This document shows positions 18,660 to 27,279 of a stretch of DNA of 64,000 nt, in pieces. Made by a program: the position numbers and the translations under genes. Positions within the stretch are counted from its first letter, which is position 1. The number at the start of each line of letters is the position of its first letter. The stretch is from the NCBI GenBank assembly GCA_011523515.1, contig WTGO01000074.1, positions 62,001 to 126,000 of the forward strand. Direction: 5' to 3'. The notes beneath the pieces were generated by a model, which saw only the letters and a list, made by a program, of their open reading frames with translations, was not told the origin of the DNA and made no database searches. This DNA comes from Chloroflexota bacterium. Lineage in GTDB: Bacteria; Chloroflexota; Anaerolineae; Aggregatilineales; Phototrophicaceae.

Positions 18660-18992
18660 ATGTTTGAGTTTGCACTGGTCTTTGCTGTTCTCGCTCTGGT
18701 TTTGGGCGGGTATTGGGCGCTGGTGATTTTCCCAAAGCAAAGAGCGTTCCAGCACAAGCAAAAGATGGCGCGCTCACTGCATGTCGGGGATGAAATCGTG
18801 ACCTTTGGCGGCATGGTCGGCAAGATTGTCGCGATTGATGCGGATACCGGCATCGCTCAGGTCGAGATTGCGGACGGTGTGACGATTCGACTGCTGACCG
18901 CGGCGCTGCAGCAAGTCTACGATCCCGATGAATACGCCTATAACGCCAACATCGGCATCAAAGAGCGACAGACCGAGAACTCTACCACTTGA
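18660..18992 (+). CDS. yajC: Sec translocon accessory protein YajC
   Basis: The ORF track begins 30 residues too early; the family start is MFEFALVFAVLALVLGGYW (ATG 18660), giving 110 residues. One N-terminal membrane helix is followed by FPKQRAFQHKQKMARSLHVGDEIVTFGGMVGKIVAID, the diagnostic YajC core. YajC joins SecD and SecF in an accessory complex of SecYEG that uses the proton gradient to help pull proteins across the membrane. The following secD and secF genes confirm the assignment. Confidence 0.95.
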   Translation: MFEFALVFAVLALVLGGYWALVIFPKQRAFQHKQKMARSLHVGDEIVTFGGMVGKIVAIDADTGIAQVEIADGVTIRLLTAALQQVYDPDEYAYNANIGIKERQTENSTT

Positions 18993-19023
18993 ACTCGGAG
19001 ACGAAGAAGGAAGGCGGCCAGCA

Positions 19024-20520
19024 ATGAGCAGTCATGCTCGATGGCTAATTGTCATCGTACTACTGAGCGTATTCTGCCTGTGGGTTGCCTCCCCGCCGGA
19101 ATACAAAGGCGTACAGACGAAAGCCTGCGCTTCAGCCACCGGAGACCCGCCTGCGGATCTGAAATGCACCGAGAACCTGGAAATTGACACCAATGGCGAC
19201 GGGATCAACGAGTTTGTATTGAACATTACGCAGAGCCTCGGCCTTGATCTAGTCGGCGGCTTAAGAGTTTTGCTGCAGGCCGATATCGCCGCCGAGAGTT
19301 TCTCGCCGGAAGACCTGGGCGAAACCGCAAATAATGTGTCGCGCCGGGTCAACGCGTTGGGACTCACTGAAGCGACCGTGCAAGTACAAGGGCGCGACCG
19401 CATTCTGGTGGAATTGCCCGGCGTGCGCGATCCGGAGCAAGCCATCGCTACCATCCAGCAGACTGCCCTGCTCGAATTCGTCGACTTCGGCGGGTTGGCC
19501 AATCAGGTTCGCTCCTTGGTCGGCAGCGAGATTGTCACCAGCGAGCAAGTCGAAATGCGCAAGAACGCCATCCTGGCGGAAGGCGAGGACGACCCGCTGG
19601 CGCAACGGCGCGCGCATCCCGTAAGCGGGCTGCCTTTCCGTACCGTCATGACGGGCGCCGGCCTGCAAGCCGCCAGCGCGGTGCTGTCGCCGCCGCAAGG
19701 CACCGGCGGCCCCGAATGGATGATCAACTTCGAAATCAAAGAAGAGTTTCAACGAGTCTTCGGTGGCTTCACTCGCGACCGTATCGGCGAACCGATGGCG
19801 ATCGTGCTCGATGGCGAAGTCCTGTCCGCGCCGATTATTCAGGCGGAGCTTCCCTCCGGCGGCGTTATCACCGGACAATTTACGGAAGACGAGGCCAACA
19901 CCTTGGCTTTGCAGTTGCGCTCCGGCGCTTTGCCAATTCCATTGCGCATTGAGAGCACGCAGGAAGTTGGCGCCACCCTGGGCCAGGAATCAGTTCGGTT
20001 GAGCGTCCAGGCCGGCGTGATTGGCGTCATCGTCGTCCTGGCTTTCATGCTCATCTATTATCGTTTGCCCGGTTTCGCGGCGGACCTCGCGCTCATTGTA
20101 TTCATCTTGCTGAACATTGCGGTCTTCAAACTGCTGCCGGTAACGTTGACGCTGCCCGCAATCACCGGGTTCCTTATTTCAATCGGCACGGCGGTAGACG
20201 GCAATATCCTGATTTTCGAACGCATCAAGGAGGAGCTGCGCGCCGGCTTACCGCTGGATGCCGCGCTTAGGGCCGGTTTCGACCGCGCCTGGACCTCGAT
20301 TCGCGATTCAAATCTGTCAACCATTATCATCTGCGGCATTCTCTTTATGTTTGGGCAGACGCCAGGCGCCAGCATCGTGGCCGGTTTCGCAGTCACGCTG
20401 GCGATCGGCTTAGTGCTGAATCTGTTCACGGCAATCATAGTGACGCGAACCTTCCTGTACGTGCTGGTGAGCATTTTCCGGGGCACAATTTCTCAGAACC
20501 GCGCTCTGCTAGGCGCCTAA
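19024..20520 (+). CDS. secD: Protein translocase subunit SecD
   Basis: Start is taken at MSSHARWLIVIVLLSVF (ATG 19024, after GAAGGAAGG), because the longer ORF in the track overlaps yajC. The 498-residue protein has one N-terminal helix, the motif DLVGGLRVLLQAD that defines SecD, periplasmic P1 and head regions (TGQFTEDEANTLALQLRSGALP), and five C-terminal helices with AVDGNILIFERIKEEL. It works with SecF as the proton-driven motor that completes protein export. The length is shorter than the Escherichia coli form and normal for reduced P1 domains. Confidence 0.97.
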   Translation: MSSHARWLIVIVLLSVFCLWVASPPEYKGVQTKACASATGDPPADLKCTENLEIDTNGDGINEFVLNITQSLGLDLVGGLRVLLQADIAAESFSPEDLGETANNVSRRVNALGLTEATVQVQGRDRILVELPGVRDPEQAIATIQQTALLEFVDFGGLANQVRSLVGSEIVTSEQVEMRKNAILAEGEDDPLAQRRAHPVSGLPFRTVMTGAGLQAASAVLSPPQGTGGPEWMINFEIKEEFQRVFGGFTRDRIGEPMAIVLDGEVLSAPIIQAELPSGGVITGQFTEDEANTLALQLRSGALPIPLRIESTQEVGATLGQESVRLSVQAGVIGVIVVLAFMLIYYRLPGFAADLALIVFILLNIAVFKLLPVTLTLPAITGFLISIGTAVDGNILIFERIKEELRAGLPLDAALRAGFDRAWTSIRDSNLSTIIICGILFMFGQTPGASIVAGFAVTLAIGLVLNLFTAIIVTRTFLYVLVSIFRGTISQNRALLGA

Positions 20521-20532
20521 GGATAAAGAACC

Positions 20533-21492
20533 ATGTTCAATATCGTTCAGAAACGCCGTTGGTTCTTCGTGTTATCCGCGTTGGTCATCGTGCCCGGTCT
20601 GGCGATCATGATCTTCTCGACCATTTCAACCGGCGCGCCATTTCAGCTGAGCATCGATTTCCTGGGCGGCAGCATTTACGAGCTCAAGTTCGACGATGCG
20701 GGCGCCACTGAAGACGGACTGCGACAGGTTTTCACCGCCTTCGGCGACGACAATGTGATCATCCAGCAGATCGGCCAGCCGAGCGACTTTCGCTGGTCGG
20801 TCCGCGCCGACTTCCATGAGGTCAGCACGACCAATCAGATACTGGCCAGCCTGGGTGAATTGGCGGCGGTCAACCGCGACAGTTTCCGCGCGGAAACCGT
20901 ATCCGCGACCATCGGACAGGAAGTGACGCGCTCGGCCTTGGCGGCCGTAGCTGTCGGCGCGCTGGTCATCACGGGCTTCATCGTCATCGCCTTTCGCCAG
21001 GTGCCTAATGCGATTCGCTACGGCATATGCGCCATCGCCGCCATGATCCACGATATTTTGCTGGTCATGGGCGTTATGTCCTTGCTCGGGTTGCTGCTCG
21101 GGTGGGAAATCGACGCGCTATTCCTGACGGCCGTGCTGACGGTGGTCGGCTTCTCCGTTCAAGACTCCATCGTTGTCTTTGACCGCATCCGCGAAAATAT
21201 CCCCAAGCACCTGGGAGAGCCTTACGAAACCATCGTCAATCGCAGCATCTGGGAGACTATTCACCGTTCGCTGGCGACCCAGCTCAACGCCTTCTTCATC
21301 ATGATCGCGATTCTGCTCTTCGGCGGCGAGACGGTGAAACAATTCATCGCCATCCTGTTCATCGGCTTGCTCTCGGGCACTTATTCATCCATCTTCACGG
21401 CCGTTCCGCTGCTGGTCGCCTGGGAAAAGGGCGAGCTTCCTTTCATCGGCAGGCGCGGCGTCATGGAAGAAGCGGCGTCGGCCACCGCCTAG
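20533..21492 (+). CDS. secF: Protein translocase subunit SecF
   Basis: The 319-residue protein follows secD by 12 bases. It has the N-terminal helix, then LSIDFLGGSIYELKFDD (the SecF DFxGGS motif), and five helices with GFSVQDSIVVFDRIREN, equivalent to the SecD helix motif. It ends in the charged tail WEKGELPFIGRR. It pairs with SecD in the plasma membrane. The operon ends convergently against purH with only 12 bases between stops. Confidence 0.97.
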   Translation: MFNIVQKRRWFFVLSALVIVPGLAIMIFSTISTGAPFQLSIDFLGGSIYELKFDDAGATEDGLRQVFTAFGDDNVIIQQIGQPSDFRWSVRADFHEVSTTNQILASLGELAAVNRDSFRAETVSATIGQEVTRSALAAVAVGALVITGFIVIAFRQVPNAIRYGICAIAAMIHDILLVMGVMSLLGLLLGWEIDALFLTAVLTVVGFSVQDSIVVFDRIRENIPKHLGEPYETIVNRSIWETIHRSLATQLNAFFIMIAILLFGGETVKQFIAILFIGLLSGTYSSIFTAVPLLVAWEKGELPFIGRRGVMEEAASATA

Positions 21493-21504
21493 TCTGGCAG
21501 GCGG

Positions 21505-23043
21505 CTAGTGCCGGAAGTGGCGGCTGCCGGTAAAGATCATCGCCATATCGTAGTAGTCAGCAGCTTCGATAACCTGCGAATCTCGAATTGAGCCGCCCGG
21601 CTGGATGATGCAGGTCACGCCGGCGCGCGCCGCGTGTTCGATGCTATCGGGAAAGGGGAAGAAAGCATCGGAAGCCATCGCTGAATTTGTCGCGTCGCTC
21701 GCTGCCTTTTTGATCGCCAGCTCGGCGGCATCCACGCGGCTGGGCAATCCGCCGCCGATGCCCGCGGTTCGTTTGCCCTTGGCCAAAACAATGGCGTTAG
21801 ACTTAACGTGCTGAACAGCCTTCCAGGCGAAAACCAGCGATTCCATTTCCTCGTCAATTGGCGCCCGTTTTGTCACAATTTTCATGGTCACCGCCGGTGG
21901 ATCGCCAATATCGTATCGCTGCAGCAGCAATCCGCCGTGAACGCTGCGGAATTCGAAACCGGCGCCGACAAAGGGCCGCGGCATCCGCAGCAAACGGCAA
22001 TTCTTGCGGCCGGTCAGAATTTGCGCCACAGCCGCTTCGCTATACGACGGGGCGATGATTGCTTCCATGAAGAGCGAGCCCAAGGCTTCAACAAAGGCTT
22101 CATCTACCGGTCCATTAGCCGCGATAATCCCGCCAAATGACGACAAGGAATCCGAAGCCAGCGCCGGCGGAAAGGCCTCGGCAAGCGTATCTGCGCTGGC
22201 GATGCCCGTCGGATTCAAGTGCTTGACGATGACGACTGTCGGCTCTTCGAAACTGCTGACCGCGCGCCAGGCCGCATCCACATCCAGAATGTTGTTGTAC
22301 GAAAGCTGCTTGCCCGCCAGCTGATCGGCGCCCAGCGGCGTGCGCACTTCCCCCCTTGCGTAATAGGCGGCCGCCTGATGCGGATTCTCGCCGTAGCGCA
22401 GGTCATGACTGCGCTGCACGCCAAAAGCGATGCTATCGGGCACATCGCTATCGGCGGGCACGGCAATATCCGATTCACTGAGATACGCGTAGACCGATTG
22501 ATCATATTCGCTGCAGTTGGCAAAGGCCTTCGCGGCGAGCCCTCGCCGCTGTCGCAGCGTTGTCGCGCCGTTTGTCTTGAGGGACACCAGTACGTCAGAG
22601 TAGTCTTCAGGATCGCAAAGCACAGTTACCCGAAAGAAATTCTTTGCCGCGCCGCGCAGCAAGGTAACGCCGCCGATATCAATCTGCTCGATGGCCTCTT
22701 CCAAGGCGACATCCGGCTGTCTAATCGTCTCGCTGAAGGGGTACAGATTGCAAACCACCATGTTTATCGGCGCGAAACCCGCAGCCGCCAGTTCGCGCAT
22801 ATCAACCGCATTGTCCCGCGCCAGGATGCCGCTGTGAATCGCCGGATGCAGTGTTTTTACGCGGCCGCCGAGCATCTCCGGCTGCTGTGTAATCCGCTCC
22901 ACCGGCGTCACGGCAAGTCCCGCATCCGATAGGGTCTGCGCCGTACCGCCGCTGGCGACGATTTCCCAGCCCAGTTCTATCAGTTCGCTCGCGAACCCCA
23001 GCAATCCCCGTTTGCTCGATACGCTAAACAAGGCCCTTGGCAT
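21505..23043 (-). CDS. purH: Bifunctional AICAR formyltransferase / IMP cyclohydrolase
   Basis: The 512-residue enzyme catalyses the last two steps of IMP synthesis. The N-terminal cyclohydrolase (MGS-like) domain shows VASGGTAQTLSDAG and MLGGRVKTLHPAIHSGIL. The formyltransferase half contains LRYGENPHQAAAYY, SYNNILDVDAAW, KHLNPTGIAS and DAFFPFPDSIEHAARAGVTCIIQPGGSIRD. The length is typical. No other purine gene lies nearby. Upstream on the same strand is a 16-bp perfect palindrome overlapping a TATAAT, a possible operator. Confidence 0.98.
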   Translation of the reverse strand: MPRALFSVSSKRGLLGFASELIELGWEIVASGGTAQTLSDAGLAVTPVERITQQPEMLGGRVKTLHPAIHSGILARDNAVDMRELAAAGFAPINMVVCNLYPFSETIRQPDVALEEAIEQIDIGGVTLLRGAAKNFFRVTVLCDPEDYSDVLVSLKTNGATTLRQRRGLAAKAFANCSEYDQSVYAYLSESDIAVPADSDVPDSIAFGVQRSHDLRYGENPHQAAAYYARGEVRTPLGADQLAGKQLSYNNILDVDAAWRAVSSFEEPTVVIVKHLNPTGIASADTLAEAFPPALASDSLSSFGGIIAANGPVDEAFVEALGSLFMEAIIAPSYSEAAVAQILTGRKNCRLLRMPRPFVGAGFEFRSVHGGLLLQRYDIGDPPAVTMKIVTKRAPIDEEMESLVFAWKAVQHVKSNAIVLAKGKRTAGIGGGLPSRVDAAELAIKKAASDATNSAMASDAFFPFPDSIEHAARAGVTCIIQPGGSIRDSQVIEAADYYDMAMIFTGSRHFRH

Positions 23044-23081
23044 GGTCGCTTCCTTAATCTTGAACTTAATCAGCCTAATAA

Positions 23082-23097
23082 CGCAATTATAATTGCG
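23082..23097. promoter_or_regulatory. 16-bp perfect palindrome in the purH promoter
   Basis: CGCAATTATAATTGCG reads the same on both strands. On the minus strand it contains TATAAT (23091 to 23086) with TGTACC 17 bases upstream (23114 to 23109), a plausible purH promoter starting about 40 bases before the ATG. A dyad overlapping a -10 box is a common operator position. Which regulator binds is unknown. It does not look like the Bacillus PurBox. Confidence 0.5.
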
Positions 23098-23136
23098 CGA
23101 CTGAATGCGGTACAGGGACTAGATGACGGCTCAGTG

Positions 23137-24147
23137 TTACAGTGGAATCACCGCATCCAACGATACTTCAAGCGAGACCGCGTCGCCGATTTGAGCGGCC
23201 ACTTGCGGCGCCGCAAAAAATAGCGTCGTGGCTTCGTCAATGGACGCGCTGACATCGTAGTAGTCCCCGCGAAACACCTTACTCTGCAGCTGGGCGTCGC
23301 AATACAGCATTCGCCCCTCCCGTGAGCTTCCCAGCCGGATGCCCGCCGGATGAATCAATAATGTGTCGCTGCGTTTCTCGTCCGGCAGCGCCATGCAGCC
23401 TATCTCTTGAGTGAACCGGCTGTGATTCAGCGAAAACACATTGCGCATACCCAGGAAGCGCGCCACAAAGGCGCTTCTGGGACGCAAATAAAGGTCTCGC
23501 GGTGTATCCACTTGCTCAACGCTGCCGACATCCATGACGGCGATCCGGTCCGCTACCGCGTAGGCCTCGCGATGATCGTGCGTGACGTATATCGCGCTCA
23601 AGCCCTGCTCCTTGATCAAGCTTCGCAGTTCCAGCGCCAGTTGGTCGCGGAGTTGCGCATCCAGCGACCCCAGCGGTTCGTCAAGCATCAGCAGGCGAGG
23701 ATTCGGCGCCAGGCTGCGCGCCAGCGCGACGCGCTGCTTTTGCCCGCCGGATAGCGAGGCGATGTCACGGTCGCCCATGCCAGCAAGGCCCACCCTTTCC
23801 AGGAGCGACTCCACTTGCGCGCCGGCCAGCGCGCGGCGAATGCCACGACGCAGCAATCCGTAGGCAATATTGTCCGCGACTGACATATGCGGGAACAAGG
23901 CGAAGTCCTGAAACATCAGGCCGAATTGGCGCCGATGTACCGGCGTACTGCCGATATCTGCGCCATCCAACATTAGCTGGCCTTGATAATTCGTTTCCAA
24001 ACCGGCGATGATCCGCAGCAAGGTGGTCTTGCCGCAGCCGCTCGGGCCGAGCAAGCAGACGATATCTCGCCGGCCCACTCGCAAGGAGACATCGCGCAAC
24101 GACACGAGCTTGCCATAGGTATGAGAGACATTCTTGATATGCAGCAT
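23137..24147 (-). CDS. thiQ: Thiamine ABC transporter ATP-binding protein
   Basis: The 336-residue ATPase has Walker A LLGPSGCGKTTL, the Q-loop region FGLMFQDFALFPHMSV, signature LSGGQKQRVALARSL, Walker B RLLMLDEP and the switch histidine YVTHDHREA. Its C-terminal 100 residues form a TOBE-like regulatory domain, making it longer than the Escherichia coli ThiQ and closer to PotA-type ATPases. It shares one base with the permease gene (TGATG), so translation is coupled. Specificity for thiamine is inferred from the operon's TPP riboswitch and the ThiB-like binding protein. Confidence 0.85.
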   Translation of the reverse strand: MLHIKNVSHTYGKLVSLRDVSLRVGRRDIVCLLGPSGCGKTTLLRIIAGLETNYQGQLMLDGADIGSTPVHRRQFGLMFQDFALFPHMSVADNIAYGLLRRGIRRALAGAQVESLLERVGLAGMGDRDIASLSGGQKQRVALARSLAPNPRLLMLDEPLGSLDAQLRDQLALELRSLIKEQGLSAIYVTHDHREAYAVADRIAVMDVGSVEQVDTPRDLYLRPRSAFVARFLGMRNVFSLNHSRFTQEIGCMALPDEKRSDTLLIHPAGIRLGSSREGRMLYCDAQLQSKVFRGDYYDVSASIDEATTLFFAAPQVAAQIGDAVSLEVSLDAVIPL

Positions 24148-25853
24148 CAGAATTCGCCCACGCCCACACCGCGCAGTCGTTCAATAAGCAGGAAACCGCC
24201 GGCGCAGACCAACATAAGAATCACGCTCATGGCCAGCGCCTGCCGGTACGACGCCAGGCCGGGATGGCCCAGGAGCCGGTAAATGACAACCGGAATCGTT
24301 ACCGATTCTCGCTGCGCGACAAAGAGGGACGCGCCGAATTCACCCATACTCGCTGTGAAGGCGAATGTCGCGCCGACGACCAATCCTCTGCTCACAAGCG
24401 GCAGGTCAATAGTTTGCAGCTTGGTAAACTCGCGCGCGCCCAAAACACGCGCCGCCTCACCCAGCGACGGCGGGATGGCGCGCAGGCTGGGCAAGACGCT
24501 GCGAATTACAAATGGCAGCGCGACCAGCGCATGAGATATGGGGATAATCAGCCAGGACGAGCGCAGGTCCAACGGTGGTTCATCCAGGGCCACGATGAAG
24601 CCGAAACCCAAGGTCACGGCGCTGGTGGCCAATGGCAGCATGAACAGCGGATCGACCAAGCGCGACCAGGCGCCTCGCTCTTCAATCATGAAAGACGCCA
24701 CTGTTCCCAGCACGACAGCGGCTAACGTGGCGATAAGCGCAAACCGCAGCGAGTTGATAACTGCCTCCAATGGCGTGGTGAACAGCAGCGACGCCCGGGT
24801 CTTCTCGGCCAAGCCAGTGAAGCCAGCGATATCAAACTGGCCCGCGATGAACAGCGATCTCCAGACCAGCGCGGCCAGCGGCGAAAACAGCAGTAATGCC
24901 ATTAGCGCAACCGTTGTTGCAATTGCGGCGCGCTCCCGCCGCGTATGTGGACGAGCGCTATGCGCCGATCGACCCTCATGCGCGAGTTGCAGCCGGCGCT
25001 GCGTGGCGGTGTAGACCAGCAGCATCAGCAGCATCGACGCGATCTGCACCAGCGACAGGGCCGCGGCCAGCGGCAGATTGAAGATACTGACCGCCTGATA
25101 GTAGATCTGAACTTCAAGCGTGGCGAAACGAATCCCGCCCAGTATCAACACAACGCCGAAACTGGTGAAGCAGAAGATGAAAACCAGCGCGCCGGCGGAA
25201 AGCAGCGCCGGTCTAATAACGGGCAAGCGGATATCGCGCCAGACAGCAAGCTCATTAGCGCCCAGGCAGCGCGCCGCTTCTTCCGCATGGAATCCCATTG
25301 ACGACCAATAGCTGGTCATAATCCGCAGCGCGACCGAAAAGTTATAGAAGACGTGCGCGATGATGATAATCGCGAGCGAGCGTTCCAGCTGAATCGGCGC
25401 GTCATCCAGAGAAAACAGCAAGCGCAGCATATCATTCACCAGCCCGCGCTCCCCCAGCACAGCCGAAAATGCCAACGCAACCACAACGGTGGGCAGAACG
25501 AAAGGCAATGTCGCCAGCGACAAGAGCAGCGACCGGCCCGGAAAGCGATAGCGCGCGAAGACGTAAGCGCAGGGCAGCGCAAGCAGTAGCGTGGCAATGG
25601 TTGATATCAGCGCCTGGTACACTGTGAAAAGCAGCGTCCCCAGGTAGTAGTCGCTGGTCAGCAGCCGCGCAAACGCCGAGAGATCAAGGGCGCCATCCGG
25701 GCGCAAGCTGATGTCGAACAGCGCCAATATCGGAAATATGAAGAATACGCCCAAGAATGCCAGCGGCAGCAGGAAAACCAGACCCTTGGCGAATCGCAGG
25801 CATACTCTCCGCGAAGTCAACGAAGCATGGCCTCCGTCCAAGCCTGAATCCAC
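24147..25853 (-). CDS. thiP: Thiamine ABC transporter fused permease
   Basis: The 568-residue protein contains two binding-protein-dependent permease domains in one chain, as in ThiP and Fe(III) permeases. Each has an EAA-type loop: EEAARCLGANELAVWRDIRLP in the first half and GEAARVLGAREFTKLQTIDLP in the second. The ORF begins at GTG 25853, overlapping thiB by 37 bases. A TTG at 25820 with GGAGG ten bases upstream and a 4-base overlap with the thiB stop is an equally good start. It forms the membrane pore for thiamine or its phosphates, driven by ThiQ. Confidence 0.88.
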   Translation of the reverse strand: MDSGLDGGHASLTSRRVCLRFAKGLVFLLPLAFLGVFFIFPILALFDISLRPDGALDLSAFARLLTSDYYLGTLLFTVYQALISTIATLLLALPCAYVFARYRFPGRSLLLSLATLPFVLPTVVVALAFSAVLGERGLVNDMLRLLFSLDDAPIQLERSLAIIIIAHVFYNFSVALRIMTSYWSSMGFHAEEAARCLGANELAVWRDIRLPVIRPALLSAGALVFIFCFTSFGVVLILGGIRFATLEVQIYYQAVSIFNLPLAAALSLVQIASMLLMLLVYTATQRRLQLAHEGRSAHSARPHTRRERAAIATTVALMALLLFSPLAALVWRSLFIAGQFDIAGFTGLAEKTRASLLFTTPLEAVINSLRFALIATLAAVVLGTVASFMIEERGAWSRLVDPLFMLPLATSAVTLGFGFIVALDEPPLDLRSSWLIIPISHALVALPFVIRSVLPSLRAIPPSLGEAARVLGAREFTKLQTIDLPLVSRGLVVGATFAFTASMGEFGASLFVAQRESVTIPVVIYRLLGHPGLASYRQALAMSVILMLVCAGGFLLIERLRGVGVGEF

Positions 25854-26869
25854 TCATCCCGTTTTTCCTCGATCAGAGCGGGATCGAGCGCGGCCGATTT
25901 CTCCGGTATGGCCGCATGCTCTACGAATACTTCGGGCAGCTCGATATCCTGCACAACCGGGAATACAAACATATTCAACGGCAAATCCGCCTGAAAGTCG
26001 ACGCTGAGCATGAAGTCGATGAATTCTTCGGCGCCCGCTTGATTGGCTGCGCCAGCCAGGACGCCGGCGTACTCAATTTGACGGAAGCACATATTGTCTT
26101 CCACTATCGCGCCGGTGACCGCGCCGGCATCGGGCTCGTCGCTGTAGATCACCTCGGCCGGTGGACTGCTGGCATAACTGACCACAAGCGGGCGGTCGCC
26201 CGCGCCGCGACTGCCCACCGTGAACTCGCCGTAATAGGCATCGCTCCAGCCGGCAACCACCAAGACGTCGTTATCGGCCAGGGCCCGCCAATAATCGAGG
26301 TAAGTGTAATCGCCCTCGTCGCCAAACTCAGCGATCGTCGCCAGCAAGAATGCCAATCCCGGCGAGGATGTCGCCGCATTTTCGACCACAAGCAGCCCAT
26401 GGTAATCCGATGCTGTGAGGTCGCTCAAGCTCTCGGGCAGCGGCAGCTCATGCTCCTCAAAGTAGGCCAGATCATAATTGAGGCAGACATCGCCATAATC
26501 CACCGGCGTAACACGGTAGCTGTCATCCGCATGAAATTCTTCCGGCACGTCAGCCAACTGTGGCGACTCATACTCAGCGAAAATCTCGGCATCCAGGGCG
26601 CGGCTCAAGAAGGTATTGTCGACGCCGTACAAGACATCCCCCAAGGGATGGCTCTTGCTCAGAATCGCCTGATTCACCATTTGCCCGGCATCGCCGGAAC
26701 GCAAAATCTCGACTGATATACCGCTGAGCTCCTCGAAAGCATGCAGCACCTCTTCCGAGATCGCGAAACTGTCGTGCGTCAGGACAACGACCGTTTCCGC
26801 ATCTTGCGCCGCCGCAACGCCTGCAACGCAAAGCAAGGCAACAATTGCAATTAGCGCTCGCCGTAGCAT
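25817..26869 (-). CDS. thiB: Thiamine-binding periplasmic protein
   Basis: The ORF track begins 22 residues too early. The real start is MLRRALIAIVALLCVAGVAAAQ (ATG 26869) after GAGGAGG, giving 350 residues with a signal peptide. The mature protein has ThiB hallmarks: VVVLTHDSFAISEEV, LGDVLYGVDNTFLSRAL, PVDYGDVCLNYDL and ATSSPGLAFLLATI. It binds thiamine, TMP or TPP outside the membrane and hands it to ThiP-ThiQ. The TPP riboswitch directly upstream independently supports the substrate. Confidence 0.93.
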   Translation of the reverse strand: MLRRALIAIVALLCVAGVAAAQDAETVVVLTHDSFAISEEVLHAFEELSGISVEILRSGDAGQMVNQAILSKSHPLGDVLYGVDNTFLSRALDAEIFAEYESPQLADVPEEFHADDSYRVTPVDYGDVCLNYDLAYFEEHELPLPESLSDLTASDYHGLLVVENAATSSPGLAFLLATIAEFGDEGDYTYLDYWRALADNDVLVVAGWSDAYYGEFTVGSRGAGDRPLVVSYASSPPAEVIYSDEPDAGAVTGAIVEDNMCFRQIEYAGVLAGAANQAGAEEFIDFMLSVDFQADLPLNMFVFPVVQDIELPEVFVEHAAIPEKSAALDPALIEEKRDEWIQAWTEAMLR

Positions 26870-26925
26870 AAGACCCTCCTCCTCAATTCCGAGTATGGGA
26901 CCTGACGAGCGCGCTGTACTCCAGG

Positions 26926-26963
26926 AAAAGGCCACCCCTGTCGGGGTGTGTACAGGGGTGGCC
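26926..26963 (-). terminator. Intrinsic terminator of the TPP riboswitch
   Basis: On the minus strand GGCCACCCCTG and CAGGGGTGGCC form a perfect 11-bp stem with a 12-base loop, followed by TTTT. It lies between the aptamer and the thiB start, so it is the expression platform. TPP binding should favour it and stop transcription. Confidence 0.93.
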
Positions 26964-26979
26964 GAATGCAGGGTATTGC

Positions 26980-27073
26980 AGACATCCCTACGCCAGCATT
27001 ACCTGGATCAGGTGTATGGGTCGGCACGTTATCCATGCCCTCTCAGCCCTCTAGCGCGAGCTCCCCAAGTCAC
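26980..27073 (-). promoter_or_regulatory. TPP riboswitch aptamer (THI element)
   Basis: The minus strand reads GGGGAGC, then GGGCTGAGAGGG, then ACCTGATCCAGGTAATGCTGGCGTAGGGA, which are the conserved P1/P2, pyrimidine-sensing CTGAGA and pyrophosphate-sensing segments of the TPP aptamer. With the downstream terminator it should switch off thiBPQ when TPP is plentiful. The ends of P1 are approximate. Confidence 0.97.
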
Positions 27074-27094
27074 GAAATATGGTATTCACTGAGG

Positions 27095-27123
27095 ATTATA
27101 CCGCGCCAAGTCATATGCTGCAA
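27095..27123 (-). promoter_or_regulatory. Predicted promoter of the thiBPQ operon
   Basis: On the minus strand TTGCAG, a 17-base spacer and a perfect TATAAT lie just upstream of the TPP aptamer, predicting a transcript start near 27088. The MITE-like element ends only 14 bases upstream of the -35. Confidence 0.7.
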
Positions 27124-27130
27124 TGTTCTT

Positions 27131-27279
27131 GCCTTAGGGGAGTGGTGAATATCGCGGATATTTTCCTCTTGGCGAACACTGCGCAGGTTTTTTCACCACC
27201 GAGGACACCGAGGGCACAGAGGTTTCTTGTTTGATTGGCGAAGTTTTTGTATCGGCTGAATTCACCACTCCCGCCTTAG
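27131..27279. mobile_element. MITE-like element (135 bp) with 13-bp inverted repeats and 7-bp target duplication
   Basis: GCCTTAG at 27131-27137 is repeated exactly at 27273-27279. Inside these copies lie perfect terminal inverted repeats GGGAGTGGTGAAT (27138-27150) and ATTCACCACTCCC (27260-27272). The 135 bases between the duplications have no meaningful reading frame. The interior contains TTCACCACCGAGGACACCGAGGG, which partly repeats the terminal sequence. This is the structure left by a transposition event of a non-autonomous element. The right duplication contains the stop codon of the neighbouring CoA-transferase gene. No matching transposase is in the window. Confidence 0.82.
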
